This document shows, piece after piece, positions 1 through 12,000 of a stretch of DNA of 64,000 bases. Every line of letters begins with the position of its first letter. Positions within the stretch are counted from its first letter, which is position 1. The notes beneath the pieces are model-generated. The model did no database searches, had not been told where the DNA came from, and was given only the letters and a program-made list of their open reading frames with translations. Made by a program: the position numbers and the translations under genes. This DNA comes from Akebia trifoliata (lineage: Eukaryota > Streptophyta > Magnoliopsida > Ranunculales > Lardizabalaceae), in the NCBI GenBank assembly GCA_017979445.1, contig CM030708.1, positions 33,422,721 to 33,486,720 on the forward strand. Reading direction: 5' to 3'.

Positions 1-109
1 AAATACCATATGCCCAAAACCAGATAAAGACCGTAACTTGTGCAACATTTAACAATGGGATTTTGTAAAAGAATAGAGACAAACAAATCGACAATGGAAG
101 AAGGAAAAG

Positions 110-330
110 TAAGAACACTCAGATTTACGTGGAAAACCTTTCGGAAAAACCACGGGCAGAGAAAAGAAAATCCACTATGTCAAAACTGAATAATGCACAT
201 ACAGGATTCGGCCGAACAATACATAAAAAAGGGAAACCCTAAAACATAATAGGTCCATACCGCGGGGGCAAAGCCCCTGCACCCCCAATGGGCTCAGTGG
301 TGGGTTACGAGATCGGGCCCAAAAATTTCC
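110..330. mobile_element. Possible LTR fragment (Copia-like)
   Basis: The stretch resembles plant Copia LTR/leader text: an ACGTGGAAAACC...AAAACCACGGG motif near 127-157, followed by a GC-rich block (GGGGGCAAAGCCCC) at about 265-280. No matching second LTR, primer site or target duplication was found in the window, so this is a weak call. Confidence 0.25.
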
Positions 331-482
331 CATTATTTTATTTCACCACAAAATGTCGCACCGTGAACCTTTCATACTTAGTCAATTAGAATTCGAGTCA
401 CACACTCAACATTTCTATTTTTTGGACTCTGCTGATGCTGCATTGACTTGTTCTTGGAGATGAGAAATGGAAATTATATCAA

Positions 483-851
483 GTGGTACCTTGGTCAAAT
501 CAACCAGGTCCGAGGCTACCATTTTCATCAGATAGAGTATATTATAGTAATGAAATTAAGCGAAAATTGGAGTTGAAAGAGTTTGATTCTCTATCTACTT
601 GTGGAACAAATTTTCGAGAAGGTGTCTACAATACATGCATTCACAATGAAGAACACAAGGCCGAGGACAAGAAGAATCTTCGTCGAAGGGAGTATGGGTC
701 CAGCCTCAGTTCTTCGAAATTCCTGAAAATCAGAGCTGGTCTCTTTGTAGGTGTGTTCTTGAAGGAAGAAAATATTCACCTTTGTTTCTTCTTCTTCTTC
801 TTCTGTTTTTTTTTTTTTTTTTTCCTTTTTATTATTTATTATGACATCTAG
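483..851 (+). other. Open frame of unknown nature (possible gene or transposon fragment)
   Basis: The open frame starts without an ATG (first codon GTG) and is not recognised. The first ~75 codons look protein-like: mixed charged residues, for example VPWSNQPGPRLPF and SDRVYYSNEIKRKLELKEF. The frame then runs into a TTC/T homopolymer giving poly-Phe and stops. It could be the last exon of a gene continuing off the left edge, or a piece of an old retroelement. The sequence just upstream (about 110-320) looks LTR-like, which favours the latter. Confidence 0.25.
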
Positions 852-859
852 TGTTTGTT

Positions 860-3039
860 CTTGTTGGTGAGAGGGATGAAAATATAGAAGCTCTTGTGTG
901 GGTTTCTTCATAGTTCAAGAATTTATGTTTTAGTCAGATTTGTTGGCAAGAACATTTTTTATCTGAAAACCCATTAGTTTTTCAGTTATTTATGTTTGAT
1001 AAGTTGGATCTTTCTTTCATCAACTATTTATAAGGGAACAGAGACTGAGCTTTTGAATTGTTTTTTTTTATTTTAATTTTTGGTATATTGGTTAAAACAG
1101 GTTGGAAAACCAACTTTACCTCGCTGTGATATCTGATGGGTTTTATCTGATCTTCGAAGCCCCGTCACTTAGTTTTGGTGTCGGTTAAATGAATCATGTT
1201 CTTCAATTTTAATCCTGTTTAAAGTCATGTCTTTTGTTACTGCAAGCAGGTTCAAATCTTGTTCATGTTCTTGTATTTAATACTGTTTAAAGTCATGTCT
1301 TTTGTTATTGCAAGCATATTCAAATCTTGTTCTCGTTCGCTAATGGGAGGGATTTACCCCGCATCTCAGGCTTCACACCATCTCACGAGACAAAGGACGA
1401 TATTTTAAAAGTCTTGGTCAAGCCAATAAAACTTGGCCGATTTTTTTTTTTCACTTAGATAATTATTTTTATGTGAATAAATTATTTAAAACCTATCTTA
1501 TTTTTAATAAAAAAAATTATACTTATTGTCATATATATATGAATAAATAATTGTGAATTGAGTTAAATGATTTATCCCATCCAAAACGAATTGACTCATC
1601 CGAGACAATGATACTTCTTATCTTCAATAATTAGGATCATAACTCATCTCAATTGAGTTCAATTTGACAAGGAAAATCCAAGTTGTAGCTTCTTAAGAAA
1701 TGTTGAAAATGGTCAGACATTTAATTTAAGAGCAATATCCATATGTATTGGCATTGGTAATTTAAGAAAATTAAAAAGAAGATAGAACTAGAGGTTTTAG
1801 CCATCTTTACACAACTTTGTTTTTGTTTAATTGAACAAATTTAAAATGTTAAAAAAATAAAAAAAAAATCACATCTTTTCAGGGAGTTGAATTGCAATCG
1901 ATTATTGTATTATTCGGGAAATTCGTGTATAACGAAATATTAAAAAAATTGTTAACTGTACAAACTACCTCAATCTTAGGCTGTAAGTGACTGTCACTCT
2001 CTCCTGGTTTATCACCAATTTGTGAGTGGTCTAGTATTCTTATTGGGCTTGGATTTCGAGAGGCAAACCAGCATCAAAAGGGACCTTTTCTTAAGCGGAG
2101 TGGAGTGGGCTCAGGTATGGGTTCTGTGTGTTTTTGTTCTGTGGCAGTGACAGAACATGTGTAATATTTATAGTTGATAGTGGATTTTTCTCCCTCTCCT
2201 CCATAGACATAGGCAATTTGCCGAACTACATAAATCTTTGTTCTTTGTGTGTCCATTATTTGTTTTCTCTTGTTACACTTCTGCACAACATTACTATATT
2301 TCTGGGACACATTTATATCTAACCTGTATATTACCATCTCAACTCAAACCATTGGATACCACCTTAGCCTAATGGAAATGTATCAAATACGCAATTTAGA
2401 GGCACTAATCATGAACGGAAAAAAACTTTGAAGAAACCCTCCCCATTGCATTACGATACCAAGGAGGTATTCCAAATTTTGGAGGAAATGTAGGAGCATC
2501 AAATAAATTCAGAACACCACATGTCTTGTAATGAGGAGGGTTCCTTCAAAATTTTGAAGCGGCTTGCCCGCTTCAAAGTCGGACTCATTAAGAACTGTCA
2601 AGCATCACCTTCTCTCGTGCCAACAACATTTGGGATGGAGAGAATGGCCCAGATCTCCCCCAGGGTTGAATTTAGTGTGCAGTGGAAATCATGTGGTTGG
2701 GCAAACATCCGATGGCCTAAGTATGTGAGCAGCCATACTTGGCTTCTCGACACCAAATGAATTGACACATAAGTCAATAATTTTGAATTTGAAAAGACAA
2801 TGAACATGTGAAGTGTGATATCAAATCTTTCTCCCATCTTAATCATTCTAGTAAGAAATTGATTTCCTGATACATTTGTTCAAAGAAAAAAATTGTTCAA
2901 TTTAAAAATATTAAAAAAATATACTGAAGAATACAACATCAGGGATCTGTAGTTTCGAGATGTTTCAAATCAGTTTAAATCAACTACAATTGCTTGCAGA
3001 TAGGGAATCAGCGAGAAGTGACTACCCTGAACAAAACCC
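860..3039. other. Spacer downstream of DQD/SDH copy A; no gene recognised
   Basis: AT-rich sequence with many short open frames, none with a recognisable motif or family. The part next to 3039 should hold the 3' UTR of copy A, but I see no clear AATAAA on the minus strand. A 25-30 nt duplicated phrase (TTTAAAGTCATGTCTTTTGT) occurs at about 1219-1238 and 1288-1307. Confidence 0.4.
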
Positions 3040-6000
3040 TTAGTATTTTGACATGATTTCCATGAAAAGTTCCTTGGGTGCTGCACTCAGATAACAGTAC
3101 AAAACCAAAAGAAAGAATAAGACTCGGGTGAAATAGAGATAATTCAAAGAATTTGTTAAACTTAAAATGGTAATTGTGTTTCTTACCTGGCAATCCTGTG
3201 AACTTTTCAAACTGTTCATATGCCTGTCCAATGAACATCTCTAGACCAGTAACAATAGTCGCTCCACACTCTTTTGCTTCATGCAAGAGTCTGGTTATTT
3301 TTGGTGTATATACAGCATCAAAAACCAGGGCATAAGCTTGCAAAGCATGCTGCACAAACAGACCCATTTCGTTTTCTATAATTAATGGTAAAAATTTTAT
3401 AAGCTATACAGAGTGAAAATTGCAAACAAAGCTAAACCACCACACTAGTTTCTACACATACAATAATTCAGAATCCAAGGAGTAAGACACATGTAGAATG
3501 GGGAGGCGAACCTTAGGCACTGGTGTCTCCTCAACCTTTGGTTGCATCCCGATAGATGTTGTATTTGCAAGGATCATCCCATCTTCTGGGTGGAAACCCT
3601 CTAGTTCAGCAAGAGATATTGCATCTCCTCCAATTAAATCAGCGAGTTCTCTAGCTCGATCTTTGAATAAGAACAGGCAGAAATCATCATCCAAATCTAA
3701 AATTTTCTAACAAACAAAACAAAACTGACAATATTTGTACTTAGAGCCTCTCTTCTAACAATCTAAAATGTCCTGTAACTTAAAACATGGATGTCAGAAA
3801 ATCCGACATGCTACCATGCCGATTGAAGGAATATATGTTCTGGATCCGTAGACTCGTGAAAAATTTACTCATAAACGAACATGCAATCCTTACCTTTTAA
3901 AACATGAAATCTAAAGGTTATGATAAAAACATGTATCTTAAGGATACATCATGTATCTTAAGGATACATCATGTATCCCCAAGATAAATCCTGGCCGTTG
4001 GATTTCACATTTCATCAGTCAGGGTTGTGTTTGCAATACACATTTTTATTCAATTTTATGTGCCTTGGGTTTGGAAAGATGGAAACAATAAAGATGGCAA
4101 ATGTCCATGTTTTTTTAATTTGGGATGTGAAATGGAGTTAGAGAGGAAAATGATCTTTGTAAAAAAGGATTGTACTAGAAGATTTTCTATTTTTTGTAGG
4201 GTGGGAGGGGCACAAGGAGTGTATTATTTCTAAAATATTTCTTATCAGTAGACTCACGGAAAGAAACCCATATATGGGTTGGGATCAGGAGACAATCCTT
4301 ATTTCACAATCCAGTTGACAATCATTTGTCTTATATGGGTTAGAAGTTTTGGAGTAGGCTTACTTTTTGTGAGAATGATCTCTATGGTAAGGAGATCATC
4401 CTCTCAAACAAAACAAAAAAAAAACCATTCTGAAACTTCTAACACCATCAAAAGTTGTTTACAAGTCGAAGCCTTTACACGTAAATTGAGGTGGATACCA
4501 AACTTTTAAAGCTAAGCTGGAACTAATGGTGTTTCAATGTTTGAGAAGATCAATGACAAACTCCATAGTCCATCATCAACTCAATGTCATCAGACCAGAA
4601 AGTCAATCATCAACATCATCGAGGCCTTATCCCAAAGAGTTGAGGTTGCCTAAACGAATCCTGTTGTGAAATAGAATGTGAGAAGATGCAACACAAAATT
4701 GAATCTCACCGTAAGTGCGATTGGCTATTACGACTCTTGCTCCCTTTGCCTTTGCACCATAAGCAAGTGCTTTACCAGCACCACCTGCTCCAATGACTAC
4801 AAACAGTTTACCCGCTATAGGCGAACCAGTTGAATCATATGTATTATGAGAACCTGTAAAAGAAAAGATTGGACCCCAAACACCTTTAAGCAACAAACTC
4901 TGAACAAATTATGCACAGCTCCCAAGACAAGTGAAAAACCTCTTAGTCCATCTTCAATAGCTGTAATTGCGCCAACATAGTCGGTATTGTAACCAATTAG
5001 CTTTCCATCACTTGGTCTTCTAATAATGAGATTAACAGCCCCTATGGACTGCAAGGATTTGATCAAGAAAAATAAATCAGAAATGAGAAAAGAAAAGGAG
5101 CACAAACTCTTCAAGAAAAAATCTACTCGTAGCTTTCAAATCATAGCTCAACTACTTGAATGGAAATACTTCAAGTGAACAAAGTGAAGGGATAATCGAG
5201 AACCTTGGCAATCGGATCAACCTCATCACAGCATTTAAGTGCAGCTTCCTTGTGAGGAATAGTGCAACTGCATGTCAAATTGAAGCACGTCATTTCATTG
5301 CTCATGGGAAGGAATTCTAGCTTTTACAAAATATATATAGTTACAAATGATCAGAAATCATTGTAGCCTAGAATAAATATCACAAGATATATCTTATGGG
5401 AATACATATAAAACAAACAGACAGCTTTGATAAACCACAGCCAAGAATGAATAGAACTAAGGTTATCACAAAGAATACTTCATCACTTTAATCAACATCG
5501 CACCAAAAAGACACCTAGCTAGCATAGAACCAAAGCAAGTCCATGTTTAGACTCATTATAAAAACTACATAAAAAATTTGCAAGAGAAATTCTTCAATAT
5601 AATTTACAATAAATTTAAGCCTTTCAAGTGAAGATTGAACCTGAATCCAGCAAAATCTGGGGAAGCGTAGGTGTTCAAAAACTTTGCAACATCATCCACC
5701 AAAAGAGGCACATAAATTCCATTAAAACCAACCAACTTAAATGCTCTGTTGTACAAAAGGGGTCCTTTGCTGTGACCCACAGGCTTCCCAATAAGTCCTA
5801 ATACTTTTGTATCAGGCCCTATCTGTCTGATATTGTATAAATTAAACAAATCTTCGATTGTTGGTTGCCCAGGTGCTGACACTATTCCTGCTTCAAGTGT
5901 GCCAAAAGTGAGATATCCACCAAATTTAGGGCAAAGTACCCGAGAAATCAGACCCCTCTCGGTCATAACCAATCCTATTACTGGAACCTGAAATTTCAAA

Positions 6001-9000
6001 CAATGCGTCATCTGCAGACTGCAAAAGAGCTTTAAGTGGATGCAATGATATATGAGTTATGTCAAAAGGTCCTGGTTATACAAATAATCTTGAAAACAAT
6101 ACGGCTCAGCTTGGTACACCAAAAATTTGCCGCAAATGGCTGTAAAGCAAATGGTTACAGCAGATTGGGCTTTTGCGGTGCTTGGTTGCCCCCCCCCCCC
6201 CCCCCCCCCCCAACACACACACACACAACCCCCCCAATTATCAGCAAATATTTATGTGCCCCAGAAAAACTCTTAAGAACTCCCCCCTCATATCTTGCTC
6301 TCCCTCTCTGCCTCTCGCCCTGTCCCTCCCTCCTTCCATTTCTCTCCCCCTCTCCTATAAGGTCTTTTGTTAAAAAATGCATTTTTTTTTTTTTTCCATT
6401 GGGAATCACTAATAAATATTTGCATGATTTTCCAGGGTTTCCACCAAGCACTTGTAAAGGTTTGCACCACAAAACAACCATTACAACCGCAAAATTTTAC
6501 AGTTTGTGGTGGCTTGTAGAGTACCAAGCAAGGCCAGGAATCACAATGATTTTTTTACTTTCTACTTAAAATGTTTAATAAATGAGGGACTGAAGAAACC
6601 ATTAAAAAAATACAAAAATGTTCGGTTGCTAAAACATTGTACTAACCCCATTCTAAAAAATGCAAAAAATGAATTTGGGAAGAAAAAGCTAGTGTAACGG
6701 AATTTAGCTGACCCCAAATCATTGGGATAAGGCTTTGTTGTTCTTGTTGTTGTGGAATTTATACAAATATCATAAGCTAAAAGCAACTTTCTCCAGTATG
6801 CCATATCAACCATTTCTGTGTAACAATGACACAAGTTTTACGATATTTTCCATGTCGGATACGTATTGCAGCCTTCACACACCTCAATACACATCCTAGT
6901 ATGTAAGGTATATCACCCCTTAATTTCATGGTTTTCCATAAGAAATGACTTAAGGTGAAATCCATAAACCAACTGATTAAGTTCTTAACACTCAAAACTC
7001 TTTTCAAGGCAAATGCAATATATTAAACATGAGAAGACTTGGGACACTAACTCTAATTGTTCAACTAGCCTTAGAAGTTAACATTAACGTATGAAATCAA
7101 TCCCTTGCTACTTAATTTTCCATTTGATTTTGAGGAGGTCACGGCAAACACAAATATTGCACTTAATGAAGGTGCCAGCTTGCTAAGTTGGTTTAAAGTC
7201 TGGGAGTGCTGATACCAAGAATGGGTTCAAAACTTGCCTTCACCTATTACTTACTGACTATTAATCTCACTTGCTTGGCAGAACAATAGAAAAACAAGGA
7301 TTGTTTTAATTGTCAGGCTAGCTTTGGCACATTCCTAAATATTACTTTACAAAACATTATCTCCTAAATAGTGGTTTCTGCATGATCATATTTTCATAAG
7401 ATAATTACATATATATGACAATGGACAGAATATTACAGAACAAAGAAACTTCTAAGGTCACTAGAAGAAGAAGAAGAGTACATTGCTTACTTGCGAATGC
7501 ACAGTTATTTGAAACATACGCGCCACATCTGTAGTTTCCAAGGCAGTTGTTGCTATCTTCACTATGTCAGCTCCAGTACCTTGTATTCTAGCCACTAGAT
7601 CGCCAATATCCTCAACAGATGGAGTACTATGATAGTTGTGAGAAGAAACAATGACCTTGAAGTTTTCAGGCTTCTTTCCACGTATAGAATTCATGAATTC
7701 ATCAGCAACCTTAAAACATAAACAGAAATGAGAGTTTCAATAGCATGCTTCTAAAAGTTTACCATACTAAATTCAATATGTTAAAAACAAAGACTACTGA
7801 AAGAGCATTACAACCAAATGGTTTCATTTTGTGCTTGAGAAGTAGTTCCTTAAGAATATTTGTTCAGTGAAGTTGTTATAATCTTACTCATGTTAACTAC
7901 TTATGATCAGCATTCCAAACTGCAAGTAATTTACTTTTCTAAAAGGTTAATGAAGATCAGACCCTAAAGTTATCCGATTCTCATTTCTTAAAATTATGTT
8001 CACCAGACCTAAAATGCCCCAGTATCTGTTTCTGTCACCGTCCCAGCACCTCTATGTTTTATGGCAACTAAATTTCGGCTAGTGGAGCAAGGTCATGAGT
8101 GCCAAACTTTATTTTCATCAGTATCAGTCTACTGGTTCTCTTTTTCAAAAGCATGAACAATACGGGTACTGTTAAATTGACAACATATAGATTACTGGAT
8201 TCACTGTCATGGGCTTGATAAATGAACTTGAGGAGGGGATGGGGAAGACAATTGGTGGAGACAGATAATGTATATTGGCTCTAATATTTCCACAGAACTG
8301 TCTTGAAAATAATACTATCCCCTTTATTAGATAAGGAAAGGAGACGATGGATATTTGGGACACTCTGATGTCCTAGCTTGATCCTAGACAATGCCAGTCG
8401 CAGGTATCACCTTCTACACTTATCCATGTTTGTCAGTGGTGAACTAGAATTGCATATGAACAAGCCAACAAAATTCCAAGTCACAAACAGACCATGATCT
8501 TGAACAGGATGATTAACTATTGCCAAGCATCCTACGGCACACTTCCTAAGATAATTCTTCAATAGCAGAGGCCTAATGGCATTGAAGCAAATTACCAATA
8601 CTATCAAGACTTGAACTACTCTTTTTTTTGGGATAAATATAAAATTCTCCATTGAAAAGAAAGGAGAAAAGGGGCTGAGATAGCCCCCAAACAGCAAGAC
8701 AAAAAAACACGAATATGCCAAAAACAAAGAAAGCAAAAAGCCAAAAACAAAAGAAAGAACAGAGGAAAATAAAGTTACATGCCCGAAGAGGGGCTACGAG
8801 TCACAAATGGTATCTCAATTGAAAACAAAATCTTGGAAGCACACATCCTCGAAGTCCTTACTCATCTTTGACTAAAAGAAGAGTAACCCCAAAATCACCA
8901 TATGAGATGAGCTCTCCTACTCTGGAACACTCTGTTGTTGCGTTCTTTCCAGAGATCCCATGCAATAGTTGAAGGAAGGATAGTCCAAAGATACCTCTTT

Positions 9001-12000
9001 CTAGAAGAGAAGATATTGAATCTCTAACCCTCCAAAAGTGCGAAAAGAGAAAGAGGGAAAACCTAAACCTCCTAGAAACGAGATAAAAAGAACATCCAAA
9101 TACCACGTGAGGAGGGACAATGAATAAGAATGTGGTTGGCAAATTCCCCATTCTTCGAGCACAAGTAAAAAAGTTTGGGGTGATCCACCCCCAAGAGATC
9201 ATATTGTCCAAGGTTAGGATTCTATCCAAAGAGGCAAGCCACAAGAAAAAGGAAACCTTGGGTGATATAAGAGCGGACCAAATAATGGACGGTGAGAAAG
9301 ATACCTCACACTACAGAAGCAAACAATTATAAAAGGATTTAACAAAATCCTCTTGTCCTTGGCTTTGAATCATTCTCTCTGAATTGAAGTGAATTAAGAA
9401 GATCTAGGAGAGATGCGATGTCAGTTAACTCTCAGTCATTGAAGTTTCTTGTGAAACCCAGATCCCAAGAATCCGTATTACTGTCCCGAATCAAACACTG
9501 TCCCACAGAGTTGTACTTTTTCAATGAACAAGCATACAAGGATGGAAATTGAGTAGCCAGAGACGAAGTACCGCACCAAATATCCTCCCAAAATCTAACC
9601 TTGTCCTCCAACCCAACTTTGAATCTAATCTCCCTATCATACCTATCAACACCCTTCAGAATACCTTTCCACACACTACACCTGTAAAATCCTTTAATCT
9701 CACCACTTTACCAATCAAACCTCTTTTCTCCATATTTAGCACAAATCACCCTCCTCCACAGGTTGTTTCTTTCTTCCTCGAATCTCCAAAGCCACTTGCC
9801 TAGGAGAGCCTTATTAGTTAATCTAAGCCCTCTAATCCCCAAGCCTCCATTCTTCTTTGGAGTGCAAACCATCTTCCAATTCACCAAATGATATTTTCTA
9901 CCACCATTATTGTCATTCCACAAAAAAAAATTTATGAGTTTTTCGTTCTTGACCTCTACCGATTTTGGTAACGAGAACAGGGAAAGGAAGTAGATCGGTA
10001 TACTTGTTAAAGTACTTTTAATCAACGTGACCTTACCTCCTTTGGAGACATATTTCGCTTTCCAAGTGTTCAACTTCTTTTCTAACTTCTCGATAACTCC
10101 CTCCTAGATGTTTTTACTGCAATAAGAAGCCCCAAAGGGTAAACCCAAATAGGATGAAGGGAGAATATCACTACAACACCTCAAAATAACTGCTAAGGCT
10201 GGAAGGTTCGACACTTCGCCTACCCTAAACAACTTGCTTTTCTGTAAATAAACATGTAAGCCTGAAATTACTTCAAAGCAGCATAATAAGACCCGAAGAG
10301 CTCTCACTTGTTCTCTAAAATGATCCAAGAACACTAAAGTGTCATCCGCGAATTGCAAGTGCAAAATCAAAGGGTCATTATAGTTCACTCTAAAACCAGA
10401 TAACCTCCCTATCTCAACTCCCCTCCTAAACAGATTCCCAAGGGCTTTTGTCACTATAAGAAATAAAAATGAGGATAATGGCTCACTCTATCTCAAAACC
10501 TTGGAACTCCTGAAATACCCCACCAGACTACCATTTACTGAGATAGAAAAGAAACCGATGTTACGCACTTCAAAATCCACTCAATCCACTTAAGGCCAAA
10601 ACCCATCCTTCTCAACATATACTCCAAAACATCCCAACTCACGTGATCATAAGTATGTTCATAAGAAAGTAACCTAAACTACTTAACACTAGTATGTTCA
10701 TGAGAAAGCTACCTGAAGCTCGACATCAATATAATCAGCTCCCAATTCCATGGCTAATCGAAGTGCATCCAGTCTCCTGTTTTCATCTCCTTCATACTGA
10801 CCACCTTCCCATTTTGGTCTGAGAAAATACATAAAAGTTAGAAGATCCGATAAAAGGATTTGGAAAGCTATGTGTTTACAGAATCAAGAGGAAATTGCAT
10901 AAAGTGACTCATTGTGAGCAGAAGAAATATACCTAATTCATGAATAGCATAGCAAGAAAGACATGGGATATCTCAAATGTAAATAATAAATATATTTTTA
11001 GGATATGATTTGTGAAATCTGCAGTGGGAAACTATACATAGAAATATTAAAATAGCATGCACGAACTGACCGAAATAGAATTATTTTGTCATGTTACAGA
11101 AAGCAAAACTAAGAACTCCATTGCAAACATTTGTAATTATCTTCTTTTGCTGATGAGATTGTCAATTGAGAGAGTTTTTCCCCAAGACCACTATACAAAT
11201 GAAAAGGAAACATTGGAGGGAAGCGTAACCTTCCACACACCTTAAAAGGACTTAAAAATTCCTTATACAACTTGGTAGGAAAAATTGACCGAGGAGGTGC
11301 CACAAAAGCTACATTCCAAATTCTCTTATCGTCCTTCGTCCAAGGTCACCCCTATCTCGAATCATTCCCAAAAGTATACATAGGTCCTCCAATTCCAAAC
11401 TGTTGAAACTTGAAATTTCTAAGAAGTGAAGGTCCCATGAGTAATGGCCATTTCCAATTTGCAGTACTTCTTTACCCAAGTGCTTTTCTCCCAGGAGTTA
11501 GTCAACATGAAAGGTAAGGCCCTAAGCAACAGCTCTTCTTCACACCACAAGTTCTCCCCTCTGCCAACCTAGTAGGAAATACCTTTCCAAAATTCGTTAG
11601 AGACATGTGATACATTCATCCAACCCTCCAAACACCCATACTATATGTAATAAATGGGATATTCCTTTCTAACCCTACATTCTAAAACCAATACTTGGAG
11701 AAAATGACCTCTCTCCAAAGGGCATTGGATTCAACCCCAAACATCCATAATTAACCAAAAAGAACTACATTCATGTCTCTAAATTGTCTAAACCCCAAGC
11801 TTCAACAACCCTTAGACCAACACTTTTGATCAAAGCCAATTAACATCACTATAAGCTTTCTCCAAGTCCACCTTACATAACACCTCAGTTTCTCTAGCAT
11901 TGACATCTTTCCAACATGTCAATTAGCAATCAAAACTCTGTATAATATTTGCCACCCCTAACAAAGGCAGTTTGTAATAGAAAGATAAGTGTATGATTTC

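Noticed and set aside
6036..6569. 177-codon plus-strand open frame
   Set aside because: It runs through the poly-C/(CA)n tract inside a DQD/SDH intron; low-complexity translation with no family resemblance.
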